From contig CACYGX010000005.1 of NCBI GenBank assembly GCA_902774055.1, positions 62,001 through 126,000 of the forward strand: a DNA stretch of 64,000 nucleotides. The letters run 5' to 3'. Positions 8,962-17,315 of the stretch are shown here, one piece after another. The notes beneath the pieces were generated by a model, which ran no database searches, was not told where the DNA came from, and saw only the letters and a program-made list of their open reading frames with translations. The DNA comes from an uncultured Bacteroidales bacterium. Its GTDB lineage: Bacteria; Bacteroidota; Bacteroidia; Bacteroidales; Muribaculaceae. The position numbers and the translations under genes are program-made. The number at the start of each line of letters is the position of its first letter. Positions within the stretch are counted from its first letter, which is position 1.

Positions 8962-8990
8962 ATCACGATCTTAATGATTCTTAGATAACG

Positions 8991-9027
8991 GGTTGGACAA
9001 AACATGGTTTTGTGCCAACCTTTTTTT
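8991..9027 (+). terminator. Intrinsic terminator after the TPR gene
   Basis: GGTTGG-A-CAAAAC (8991-9003) pairs with GTTTTG-TG-CCAACC (9007-9020) across a small loop, followed by seven Ts at 9021-9027. It lies across an upstream in-frame ATG for pyrH and argues for the later start. Confidence 0.85.
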
Positions 9028-9047
9028 CAACCATCACTTTCAAGACT

Positions 9048-9764
9048 ATGACACCGATCTATCATCGCATATTGCTTAAACTCAGCGGCGAGTCGCTGGC
9101 TGCCGAGCAGGGTTCAGGCATCGACGCACAACGCGTTGCAGACTATGCCACTCAAATCAAGGAAATCGTGGACGCCGGCGTCCAAGTCGCTATCGTTGTT
9201 GGCGGCGGCAACATCTTCCGCGGCTTGAAGGGTGCGGCACAGGGATTTGACCGCGTCAAGGGCGACCAGATGGGCATGCTCGCCACCGTCATCAATGCGC
9301 TGGCACTGTCATCAGCACTCGAGGGCATTGGCCAACCCGCCCAGGTATTCACCGCCATCGGCATGTTCCCCATCGGTGAGCCTTACAGCAAGTGGCGCGC
9401 CATCGAGGCTATGCAGGCCGGTAAGGTCGCCATCTGCTCCTGCGGCACTGGAAGCCCCTTCTTCACCACCGACACGGGAAGCACATTACGAGCCATCGAG
9501 GTCGAGGCTGACGTTATGCTCAAGGGAACCCGCGTTGACGGCATCTATACCGCCGACCCCGAGAAGGACCCGACGGCCACCAAGTTTGACCGCATCACCT
9601 ATGACGAAATCTACAACCGTGGTCTCAAGGTCATGGACATGACCGCCACCGTGATGGCGCGTGACAACAAGTTGCCCATCCATGTGTTCAATATGGACGT
9701 GTATGGCAACCTGCACAAGGTGATGGCCGGCGAACCCATCGGCACTGTCGTCACCCTGGAATAA
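9048..9764 (+). CDS. pyrH: UMP kinase
   Basis: 238 residues, close to the 240 usual for the family. Converts UMP and ATP to UDP and ADP in pyrimidine nucleotide synthesis, as a cytoplasmic hexamer. Visible motifs are RILLKLSGESL at the N terminus, VVGGGNIFRG, GTGSPFFTTDT and the late GIYTADPEKDP, all characteristic of PyrH rather than other amino-acid-kinase-fold enzymes. The start at 9048 (MTPIYHR) is preferred to the in-frame ATG at 9012, which lies inside the preceding terminator. A terminator follows at 9790-9827. Confidence 0.96.
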   Translation: MTPIYHRILLKLSGESLAAEQGSGIDAQRVADYATQIKEIVDAGVQVAIVVGGGNIFRGLKGAAQGFDRVKGDQMGMLATVINALALSSALEGIGQPAQVFTAIGMFPIGEPYSKWRAIEAMQAGKVAICSCGTGSPFFTTDTGSTLRAIEVEADVMLKGTRVDGIYTADPEKDPTATKFDRITYDEIYNRGLKVMDMTATVMARDNKLPIHVFNMDVYGNLHKVMAGEPIGTVVTLE

Positions 9765-9789
9765 CAACAGTCACAGAATCCAACCCATC

Positions 9790-9827
9790 AAGCGCACCGC
9801 TGGCTCCGCTGGGCCGCAAGTGCGCTT
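9790..9827 (+). terminator. Hairpin terminator after pyrH
   Basis: AAGCGCAC (9790-9797) pairs with GTGCGCTT (9820-9827) around a GC-rich inner region that can pair further; four Ts follow. Confidence 0.7.
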
Positions 9828-9846
9828 TTAATGATTATTCCTAAAA

Positions 9847-10704
9847 ATGATGTATCCCTTTTATATTGTTGATGCCTTCACGAGCGAAGCCTTCGGCGGG
9901 AATCCCGCGGGCGTAGTGCTCCTGGGCCAAAATCATGATTTCCCCAGCGACCAGTTGATGCTCCTGGTTGCCGCAGAGTTGAGGTATAGCGAGACGGCCT
10001 TTGTGCAGCAGAATGGCCCTACTGAATTTACCGTGCGTTATTTCACGGCTGAAGGCGAAGTACCGCTATGCGGTCATGCGACGATTGCCACCTTTGGCGT
10101 GCTGCGCCACGAGGGCATGGTCAGTGACGGGGCAGTGTGCCGCAACCACACCCTGGCTGGAGACCTCGAGGTCATGATTGGCGAGCAGGTCATGATGCAG
10201 ATGGCAACTCCACAATGGATCGACAGGCATGTTGACGCAGACCGTCTCCACACCATCATGGCTGGCGAGCCGGCCCGGCAGTGGCCCTCGTTGCCCATCG
10301 AAATCATCTCCACCGGGCTGCCCGATATCATGATGGCTGTCGATAGTGTTGAAGCGCTGAATCAGCTGCATCCCGACATGGATGCCATGGCACGCATGAG
10401 CGAGGAACTCGACGTGGTGGGCGTGCATGCCTTTGCTATTGGCGATGACGGCTTCACAGCCCACGTCCGCAATTTTGGACCGCGATATGGCATCCCCGAG
10501 GAATCAGCCACGGGTACCGCCAACGGCGCGCTGACGCACTACCTGTACCGCCAAGGCATCATCGCTCCACAGGCCCAATGCCGCTTCCTGCAAGGCGAAG
10601 CCATGCGGCGCCCATCAGTCATCGCCACGACCCTCAAGGCCGACGGCTCCATCTGGGTGGGCGGCAACAGCCGTATCATCGCCACGGGCCACCTGCACCC
10701 TTAA
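9847..10704 (+). CDS. PhzF-family isomerase-like protein
   Basis: 285 residues, full length for the family. The N terminus YIVDAFTSEAFGGNPAGVVLL is the PhzF signature, followed by ELRYSETAFVQ with the conserved acidic residue, YFTAEGEVPLCGHATIAT, and in the second half GIPEESATGTANGALTHYL. PhzF itself isomerises a phenazine precursor; most homologues, including those in gut Bacteroidales without phenazine genes, have unknown substrates. The fold is two mirrored diaminopimelate epimerase-like halves. No phenazine gene lies nearby, so the substrate is left open. Confidence 0.92.
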   Translation: MMYPFYIVDAFTSEAFGGNPAGVVLLGQNHDFPSDQLMLLVAAELRYSETAFVQQNGPTEFTVRYFTAEGEVPLCGHATIATFGVLRHEGMVSDGAVCRNHTLAGDLEVMIGEQVMMQMATPQWIDRHVDADRLHTIMAGEPARQWPSLPIEIISTGLPDIMMAVDSVEALNQLHPDMDAMARMSEELDVVGVHAFAIGDDGFTAHVRNFGPRYGIPEESATGTANGALTHYLYRQGIIAPQAQCRFLQGEAMRRPSVIATTLKADGSIWVGGNSRIIATGHLHP

Positions 10705-11063
10705 ATACAGGCCAGAGGCCAGAACCTTTAATCAACCCGTTGGCCCAAGCCCTGCGGGGCTAATGCCATTTTCACGAATTGATCAGATGATTGCGAATAG
10801 TATAGTACTATTTCGTGAAAAATGGCTTCGCCGAGCTATGGGTTCGTTTGATTAGCGAAATTCTCCTAAAAGCATTCGAGCTCAACTTCTATATCGTTAT
10901 TTAATATTTTTCCGCACTTATATCATAAAAAGTAGTTCAAATCGTATACATGAAGCGAAGTATTCGCTACTAATGTGCGATAATTCAATAATAAGTTGTA
11001 CCTTTGTGACTATTAGTTGAGTTTGCATACATCTGATAGGATTACAATAAAATCTAGAATAAT
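10705..11063. other. Intergenic region with a long inverted repeat
   Basis: No gene seen. It holds GCCATTTTCACGAA (10765-10778) facing TTCGTGAAAAATGGC (10812-10826), a 14-bp imperfect stem with a 33-base loop. Just before it, CCCTGCGGGGCTAATGC (10750-10766) recurs exactly at 17235-17251 after the tRNA. A -7 element TACCTTTG at 10999-11006 serves the acyl-CoA ligase gene. Confidence 0.6.
10999..11006 (+). promoter_or_regulatory. -7 element of the acyl-CoA ligase gene
   Basis: TACCTTTG matches the Bacteroidota -7 consensus 58 bases before the ATG at 11064. No good -33 TTTG is seen at the usual spacing. Confidence 0.5.
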
Positions 11064-12683
11064 ATGAGGCACTATCTGAAGAATCTGGAGAACACGGTCC
11101 GTGAGCATTGGACACAAAACGCCCTGTGTGACTATAATGGCAGCAGTTTCACCTATGCCAACCTGGCCACGAACATCGAGCAGTTCCGTATCTTTTTCTC
11201 GGCCGCGGGAATCGGCAAGGGCGACAAAATCGCTATCTGTGCGCGTAATTGTGCCCGTTGGGCGATGACCTTCTGGGGCATCAATGTCAATGAATGTGTG
11301 GCAGTCCCGCTATTGGCCGACTTTCACCCCGACACGGTGTCGTTGTTGACCAACCATTCAGACAGTGTGGTGCTGTTTATTGACGATGACATCTGGGCTA
11401 AGATGAATCCTGCCGAGATGCCCAACCTCAAGGCTGCCATCAACATCAAGGACAACAGCCTGCTGTGGCACCAGGACGAGAAAGTGGCTGAGGCCTGGGA
11501 AAACCGCCTGAATGATTTTGCACAACAGTACCCCTACGGTATGTATCCCGAACAGGTGTCTTATCCCGGCGAAAACTTCGACGACCTGGCCATCATCAAT
11601 TACACATCGGGAACCACGGGCAACCCCAAGGGCGTGATGCTCACCTACAACGCCATCTCGGATACCGACGACTTTGCTAACTCCCACTTCCCGAACAAGC
11701 CCGGCGACACCATTGTTTCGATGTTGCCCTTGGCTCACATGTACGGATTGGCCATCGAGTTCATCCACCCCAACGTCGATGGCGTTACCGTGTATTTCCT
11801 CGGCAAGACCCCGTCGCCCACTACCCTGCTCAAAGCCATGCGCGACATCAAGCCCTATATGGTGGTCACCGTGCCACTGGTCATGGAGAAAATCTATGCC
11901 AACGCCATCAAGCCCTCGTTAGAGAAAGCCAAACTGGCACTGGCCATCCCTGGCTTGAATAAACTGATATATAGAACGGCGTGCAAGAAGGTGATCGCCG
12001 CCTTTGGAGGGGCTGTTAAGTGCTTTATTATGGGCGGCGCAGCGCTGAATCCCGAGGCTGAACGATGCTTTAAACTGATACATCTGCCTTATACCGTGGG
12101 CTATGGTATGACCGAAGCCTGTCCCCTGCTGGGCTATGAGTGGTGGACCAAGTTTGTGCCTGGGTCATGCGGTAAACCCGTACACGAACTGCGCATTGAC
12201 TCAGAGGATCCAGTACACATTCCAGGCGAAATCCAAGCCCGTGGCCGCAACCTGACAACCGGATACTACAAGAATCCCGAAGCCACCGCAGCCGCATTTA
12301 CCGAGGACGGCTGGTTCCGCACTGGCGACCTTGGCGTGATGGACGAGAAGCGCAACATCTTTATCCGCGGACGCATCAAGTCGATGATCCTCAACTCGTC
12401 AGGCCAAAACATCTACCCCGAGGAGGTGGAGGCTGTCGTGGCCAACTGCCAGTATGTCGAAGAATGCCTTGTGGTGGACCGCGACGGGAAGATTACCGCA
12501 CTCGTATATCCCGCACTCCCTGAAGGCATGGACGAGGAAGCAAAAGCGGCCATCCCGGGCATCATCCGTAATGCCGCAAACAAATCCCTCCCCAACTACA
12601 GCAAAATCGCCAAAGTGGAACTCATGGACACCCCCTTCGAGAAAACCCCGAAGCGCACCATCAAACGCTTCCTCTACCATTAA
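11064..12683 (+). CDS. AMP-dependent long-chain fatty acid--CoA ligase family enzyme
   Basis: 539 residues. An ANL-superfamily adenylating enzyme: the phosphate-binding loop is IINYTSGTTGNPKGVML (about 176-192), followed by YTVGYGMTEACPLLGYEW and GWFRTGDLGVMDEKRN, and by the hinge and C-terminal domain with GRIKSMILNSSGQNIYPEEVE and KTPKRTIKRFL holding the catalytic lysine region. It should activate a fatty acid through an acyl-AMP and load CoA in the cytoplasm; the exact chain length cannot be read. It stands alone with its own promoter and an 18-bp hairpin after the stop. Confidence 0.9.
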   Translation: MRHYLKNLENTVREHWTQNALCDYNGSSFTYANLATNIEQFRIFFSAAGIGKGDKIAICARNCARWAMTFWGINVNECVAVPLLADFHPDTVSLLTNHSDSVVLFIDDDIWAKMNPAEMPNLKAAINIKDNSLLWHQDEKVAEAWENRLNDFAQQYPYGMYPEQVSYPGENFDDLAIINYTSGTTGNPKGVMLTYNAISDTDDFANSHFPNKPGDTIVSMLPLAHMYGLAIEFIHPNVDGVTVYFLGKTPSPTTLLKAMRDIKPYMVVTVPLVMEKIYANAIKPSLEKAKLALAIPGLNKLIYRTACKKVIAAFGGAVKCFIMGGAALNPEAERCFKLIHLPYTVGYGMTEACPLLGYEWWTKFVPGSCGKPVHELRIDSEDPVHIPGEIQARGRNLTTGYYKNPEATAAAFTEDGWFRTGDLGVMDEKRNIFIRGRIKSMILNSSGQNIYPEEVEAVVANCQYVEECLVVDRDGKITALVYPALPEGMDEEAKAAIPGIIRNAANKSLPNYSKIAKVELMDTPFEKTPKRTIKRFLYH

Positions 12684-12719
12684 GAAGACTCCCCCAACGG
12701 GTCATTTTGCAAGACAAAG

Positions 12720-12761
12720 GCAGTGCCTGTAAAGCCGGGGCGGCGGCTTTACAGGCACTGC
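12720..12761 (+). terminator. 18-bp perfect hairpin after the acyl-CoA ligase
   Basis: GCAGTGCCTGTAAAGCCG (12720-12737) pairs perfectly with its complement at 12744-12761 across a six-base loop (GGGCGG). No T-run follows, so it may be a transcript-end stabiliser or a weak bidirectional terminator. Confidence 0.7.
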
Positions 12762-12923
12762 TATATCATAACGAGCTACCACATGGTAGTCCATCTCCTC
12801 AGCTATAGTTTGTTTAACTCACGTAATTCATAGTTCTACCTGAAACGCCTATCAGAAAAAATCTGCTCAATCTTTACAAGAAAAATACATCAAAAGAACC
12901 GTCCCTTTTTTCTTTTTTTTTCT

Positions 12924-13274
12924 TTACCATGAGCCAAAATGACGCAAATAAGCCCCAGATGAGATTGAAGACCATGCTTTATTATCCATGTCTCTTCTTG
13001 TTGGTTGGCTACCTTTTTTTAGCCATACTTGTTTAATGTTATCTAAAAGGTCCACGTCTTCATAATAAACAACACTTGTCGTTGCATTAAGAATTTTTAG
13101 TATATTATTCCAGGTTCCAATTTTCCGTAATGCCGTAGAACTATGATAACTTCCGTTTTTATCATATTCTCTAATAGTTAGAGTAGTTTTCCCAAGTTTT
13201 GCCATAACTTGTTTAATATCCTCTAAAATTTCGTCAACTGTAGGGCTTTTGCGTTTATTTACAGTATATTTCAT
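12924..13274 (-). CDS. Homing-endonuclease-associated (HNH) repeat protein, cut short
   Basis: 116 residues, rich in Lys and Ile and clearly more AT-rich than the genes on either side. Two repeats of the HNH-associated helical type are visible: one at about 13-65 (DILEDIKQVMAKLGK ... LRKIGTWNNILKIL) and a second at about 72-116 ending AYLRHFGSW. Such repeats usually continue with an Asn-rich helix after GSW, but here a TAA follows at once, then a run of As. No HNH catalytic motif is present. It may be a decayed remnant or a stand-alone DNA-binding repeat protein; its neighbour is a GIY-YIG-like protein. Confidence 0.6.
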   Translation of the reverse strand: MKYTVNKRKSPTVDEILEDIKQVMAKLGKTTLTIREYDKNGSYHSSTALRKIGTWNNILKILNATTSVVYYEDVDLLDNIKQVWLKKGSQPTRRDMDNKAWSSISSGAYLRHFGSW

Positions 13275-13335
13275 AACGACTATTTTTAAAATTAGGATCT
13301 GAGAGTATATTCAATTTTTGAACTATTTTCAATGC

Positions 13336-13881
13336 TTAATCAATATGATGTCTTATTTTTGGAGCGCTCCAGAATTCGTTATTAGAATAAAGAAGGACAT
13401 CCGGGAGTGCTCGTAAGATGTTCGATTTATTGAATCTAGCATCATCAGTATATCTCTTTTGCCATTTTGAGATGATACCTATAGGTTTCTCTGGATATTT
13501 CTTGGTCTTTTTATTATTGACTATTTTTAATTTTGGCAAACTTGAGAGATATCTAATTATAAGATTTTCAACTAATTCAGCTCTAGCTCGATTCCTTGGC
13601 TTCTCTAGATTATTGTATGATGAGACGGAAAAACGACCAGCCCAAAATTGCTTTTCTTTAATCTCACACTGCTTTTTCAAGTGATCTTTATCCGAAAGGC
13701 GATCTTCGGGCAGGCGCTTTGTAATACCTACATACTTAATGTTTCTAACTCTATCATAATTAATTCGGCCAGTTATCAAATAGATACAACAATTAGCCGT
13801 GTCTTTTCTATTGCATATATCGTCAAGGGACTTATAAGGCCCCATCCACTCAATCACATATAATTCTTTTATCTCTGACAT
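13336..13881 (-). CDS. GIY-YIG-like nuclease-fold protein
   Basis: 181 residues from the ATG at 13881 (MSEIKELYVIEWMG). The core shows NCCIYLITGR then NIKYVGITKRLPEDRL, which match the IY, YVG and downstream Arg of the GIY-YIG fold, and a later ELVENLIIRYL that could give the catalytic Glu. An open frame runs further upstream, but that part only shadows comM and is Pro/Arg-rich. The gene is AT-rich and begins 11 bases past the end of the broken comM, beside the HNH-repeat gene, which suggests an acquired islet. Whether it still cuts DNA is not known. Confidence 0.65.
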   Translation of the reverse strand: MSEIKELYVIEWMGPYKSLDDICNRKDTANCCIYLITGRINYDRVRNIKYVGITKRLPEDRLSDKDHLKKQCEIKEKQFWAGRFSVSSYNNLEKPRNRARAELVENLIIRYLSSLPKLKIVNNKKTKKYPEKPIGIISKWQKRYTDDARFNKSNILRALPDVLLYSNNEFWSAPKIRHHID

Positions 13882-13892
13882 GATCAAGAATT

Positions 13893-15412
13893 CTATAGGT
13901 TGGTGCCGAGGTAGGTGGGGCGGTCGAGGTTGCGGTAGGCGATGGCTTCCATGATGTGGTGGTCGAGGACGTCGGCGCAGGCCTCGAGGTCGGCGATGGT
14001 GCGGGCGACTTTGAGGATGCGGTCGTAGGCGCGAGCCGACATGTTCATGCGTTCCATGGCGTCTTTCAACTTCTCCAGGCCGGCGGCGTTGGGCTCGGCG
14101 TATTTGTGGAGCAGGGACGGGGTCATCTGGGCGTTGCACGTTCCTGGAGCATCCTGGCGGCGATGACGCGCTTGCGGATGGCGGCGCTGGATTCGCCTGG
14201 GGCTTTGCTTGACATCTGGTCAAAATCGACGGGCTGGACCTCGATCTGCAGGTCGATGCGGTCGAGCAGCGGGCCCGAAATCTTGCTCATATAATGCGTG
14301 CGCTGGTATTCGTTGCAGACGCATTTCTTCTTGGGGTGACCATAGTACCCGCATGGGCAGGGATTCATGCTGGCCACGAGCATAAATGATGCGGGGTATT
14401 CGGTGCTGTATTTTGCCCTTGAAATCGAAATAATCCTGTCTTCCAACGGCTGACGCATCACCTCCAAAACGGAGCGATTGAATTCAGGTAGTTCGTCCAG
14501 GAAGAGTACGCCATTGTGGGCAAGGCTGATTTCGCCGGGCATGGGGTAAGTGCCGCCACCCACGAGGGCGACGGGCGAGATGGTGTGGTGCGGACTGCGG
14601 AAGGGGCGAACGGTCATCAGTGTGGTACCTTGGGGCAGTTTTCCGGCCACGCTGTGGATCTTGGTGGTTTCGAGGGCCTCGCTCAGCGTGAGCGGTGGCA
14701 TAATAGACGGCAACCGCTTGGCCATCATCGATTTACCAGACCCTGGGCTACCCACCAGCAGGATGTTGTGGCCTCCGGCACAAGCGACCTCAAAGGCGCG
14801 CTTCACGTTCTCCTGCCCCTTGACATCGGCAAAGTCAAAGGGGAAGATGCCCTGCGCCTTGGCAAACTCGGCGCGGGTGTCCACCACGGTTGGCGTGAGG
14901 TCAATATCACCGTTGAGGAACTGCACCACCTCGATGATACTGTCCACACCATAAATATTGAGATTGTTGACGACAGCCGCCTCGAGGGCATTGGCGCGCG
15001 GCACGATGAATCCGTCAAGATGGAGTTCGCGGGCAAGAATCGCCATGGGCAGGGCGCCCTTGATGGGACGCAGGCTGCCGTCCAGCGAGAGTTCGCCCAT
15101 GAGCATGTAGCGGTCAAGCTTGTCGGGACTGATTTTTTCATCTCCCGCCAAGATACCGACCGCTAGCGGCAGGTCATAGGCCGAGCCCTCCTTCTTGATA
15201 TCGGCGGGCGACATGTTCACCATCACCTTCTTGCCGGGAAAATCAAACCCCGTCTGATGTATGGCACAACGCACACGCTCAGCGCTCTCCTTGACGGCAG
15301 TGTCGGGGAGTCCGATTACCATGAAACCAGACCCCCAATCCACCGTTACTTCAATCTCCACCCTGATGGCATCAATGCCATGAACAGCGGCGGCAATCGT
15401 CCTTGCTAACAT
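13893..15412 (-). pseudogene. comM: YifB/ComM-family Mg-chelatase-like AAA+ ATPase, frameshifted
   Basis: The first 429 codons (15412-14123) give a normal ComM: N-terminal Lon-protease-like fold, Walker A GSPGSGKSMMAKRLP (about 220), Walker B GVLFLDELPEF, and the zinc-binding NPCPCGYYGHPKKKCVC. The frame then ends RMLQERATPR. The missing C terminus lies in another frame at 14126-13893, with MTPSLLHKYAEPNAAG, AMERMNMSARAYDRILKVARTIADLE and YRNLDRPT. Together they make about 506 residues, a full ComM less a few. The join lacks roughly eight residues usual between QER and CNAQM, so a short deletion that broke the frame is likely. ComM drives branch migration in transformation. The gene starts 2 bases after pepP ends. 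Confidence 0.8.
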
Positions 15413-15414
15413 AA

Positions 15415-16815
15415 TCAGTTTGCGGCCATAAAGTCCTCAACATCCTGGGGATGGTAAGGAATACGTTTCTCGCCCAGGAAGCGACAACCATCGGCAGTGA
15501 TGAGGATGTCGTCCTCGATGCGGATACCGCCAAAGTCCTTATAAGTCTCCAACTTGTCGAAGTTCAGGAATTCGGCACAGTGGCCGCTGGCGCGCCAGTC
15601 ATCGATGAGGGCGGGGATAAAGTAGATGCCCGGCTCATCGGTCACGACGAAGCCTTCCTGCAGGCGGCGTCCCATGCGCAGGCAGTTGGTGCCGAATTGG
15701 TCGAGATTAGGACGAGTCTCCTCGTCAAAGCCGACGTAGATCTGGCCCAGGCCCTCCATGTCGTGCACATCCATACCCATCATGTGACCCAGTCCGTGAG
15801 GCAGGAACATGGCGTGGGCACCGGCAGCGACAGCCTCGTCCACATCGCCCTTCATCAGGCCGAGTTCCTTGAGCCTCTCGGTCATCAAGCGGCAAACCGC
15901 CATGTGCACGTCCATATACTTCATTCCCGGCTTGGAGATGTCCAAGGCCAGGTCATGGCACTCCTCGACGATGCGGTAAATCTCCAGCTGACGCTGGTCA
16001 TACTTGCCGCTGACAGGCATCGTGCGCGTGTTGTCACTGCAATAGAACTCCATGGTCTCGGCACCGCAGTCACACAGGGCGAGTCGGCCAGCCTCGAGTG
16101 GAGCCATCGACGGATTGCCATGCATGATCTCGCCATGCTGCGAGAAAATCGTGGCAAAGCTCACCTTGGCACCATAGCTCTCGGCAATGCCATCCACCTG
16201 GCCACCAATGAACTTCTCGGTCACGCCCGGCTTGATGAGGCGCATGGCGGTGGTGTGCATCAGGTAGCCCACCTCGGCAGCGCGCTCCAGTTCCACAATC
16301 TCCTCGGCCGTCTTTACCGAGCGCATGTTGATGACCGCCATGCGCAGGTCATGGGACACAGCCTCGGCCTGCTTGTCGGGATGGATGCCCAGCAGGTCCA
16401 TGATCTGGATCTTGGTGTCATGGCGATAGGGCGGCAAGAAGTGGATGCGGCGTCCCTTGGCCTTAGCCTCGTCACAGATGGCCTGCAACTGCTTCATCGG
16501 CGCCGAATTGGCAACGCCCACCTGGGCAGCCATGTCGGCCACGCTGTCCACCGAACCATACCACACGATATCCTCGATGTCGATGTCATCGCCAATGAGC
16601 GTTTCCACATTGTTATCAATGTCGATAACACCTACCAGGCCATCGCGCTGCTGCCCGAAGTAGTAGAGAAACGACGAATCCTGACGGAAAGGATAATAGG
16701 CATTGTTGGGATAATTACAAGGCGACTCGTTGTTGCCGAAGAGTAAAATCACGCCATCGCCCACGAGTTTTTTCAACTCGTTGCGGCGATTGATGTAAGT
16801 CTGTTTACTGAACAT
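15415..16815 (-). CDS. pepP: Xaa-Pro aminopeptidase (M24B)
   Basis: 466 residues. An N-terminal creatinase-like domain is followed by the pita-bread fold. Metal ligands are visible as Asp in LALCDCGAE and YCSDNTRTMPVSG, His in PHGLGHMMGMDVHD, and Glu in VVTDEPGIYF and GGIRIEDDILIT, the full PepP set for two Mn ions. It removes the N-terminal residue before proline from peptides in the cytoplasm. It reads from a -7 promoter element at 16867-16874 and is followed after two bases by comM, so both are probably on one transcript. Confidence 0.94.
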   Translation of the reverse strand: MFSKQTYINRRNELKKLVGDGVILLFGNNESPCNYPNNAYYPFRQDSSFLYYFGQQRDGLVGVIDIDNNVETLIGDDIDIEDIVWYGSVDSVADMAAQVGVANSAPMKQLQAICDEAKAKGRRIHFLPPYRHDTKIQIMDLLGIHPDKQAEAVSHDLRMAVINMRSVKTAEEIVELERAAEVGYLMHTTAMRLIKPGVTEKFIGGQVDGIAESYGAKVSFATIFSQHGEIMHGNPSMAPLEAGRLALCDCGAETMEFYCSDNTRTMPVSGKYDQRQLEIYRIVEECHDLALDISKPGMKYMDVHMAVCRLMTERLKELGLMKGDVDEAVAAGAHAMFLPHGLGHMMGMDVHDMEGLGQIYVGFDEETRPNLDQFGTNCLRMGRRLQEGFVVTDEPGIYFIPALIDDWRASGHCAEFLNFDKLETYKDFGGIRIEDDILITADGCRFLGEKRIPYHPQDVEDFMAAN

Positions 16816-16866
16816 AATGTCTTTTATTTAGTTTATAAGGTTGTTAACGTCTTATCATTGGTATCG

Positions 16867-16874
16867 CAAAGGTA
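16867..16874 (-). promoter_or_regulatory. -7 element of the pepP-comM operon
   Basis: Minus-strand TACCTTTG, 51 bases before the pepP ATG at 16815. No convincing -33 element. Confidence 0.5.
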
Positions 16875-17022
16875 ATGAATTTCATCCAAAAAGTGAATCA
16901 CACTGATTGATTTTTCACTCAAGCTGCACATTTACCATGATAAGAAAGGGCCAGAATCAGTCTTACAATAACGAGAATGGCTAGTAAAACACAATTTTTT
17001 GGCATTTTTTTTGACAAATCTC

Positions 17023-17051
17023 TTGTATATTAAAAAAAAGTACTACCTTTG
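17023..17051 (+). promoter_or_regulatory. tRNA-Leu promoter
   Basis: TTG at 17023-17025, an 18-base spacer and TACCTTTG at 17044-17051, with the tRNA starting at 17089. Confidence 0.65.
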
Positions 17052-17088
17052 CACCGCTAAACGCAAAACGAATTGCGCAAAGCCATCA

Positions 17089-17173
17089 GCCCAGGTGGCG
17101 GAATTGGTAGACGCGCACGTTTCAGGTGCGTGTGCCGCGAGGTGTGCGGGTTCGAGTCCCGCCCTGGGCACCA
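17089..17173 (+). tRNA. tRNA-Leu (anticodon CAG)
   Basis: 85 bases with encoded CCA. The acceptor stem GCCCAGG pairs with CCTGGGC. D-loop GGAATTGGTAGAC, anticodon loop TTCAGGT (anticodon CAG), a class II variable arm (TGTGCCGCGAGGTG region) and T-loop GGTTCGAGTCC follow the pattern of E. coli tRNA-Leu(CAG). It has its own promoter and a strong terminator at 17179-17219. Confidence 0.95.
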
Positions 17174-17178
17174 AAAAG

Positions 17179-17219
17179 AATCCCTGACAATCGAAAGATT
17201 GCCGGGGATTACTTTTTTT
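17179..17219 (+). terminator. Intrinsic terminator of tRNA-Leu
   Basis: AATCCCTGACAATC (17179-17192) pairs with GATTGCCGGGGATT (17197-17210) around a GAAA tetraloop, followed by seven Ts. Confidence 0.9.
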
Positions 17220-17315
17220 GCAATGTCCAGCTCCCCCTGCGGGGCTAATGCGAATTATACGAATTTATCTAATGGACTTTATCGTCATTTTTTGCAAAAT
17301 TCGCAGTTTAAATGA

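Noticed and set aside
13882-14223. N-terminal 114 codons in frame with the GIY-YIG-like gene
   Set aside because: Pro/Arg/His-rich and overlapping the comM region in another frame; the ATG at 13881 gives a normal start.
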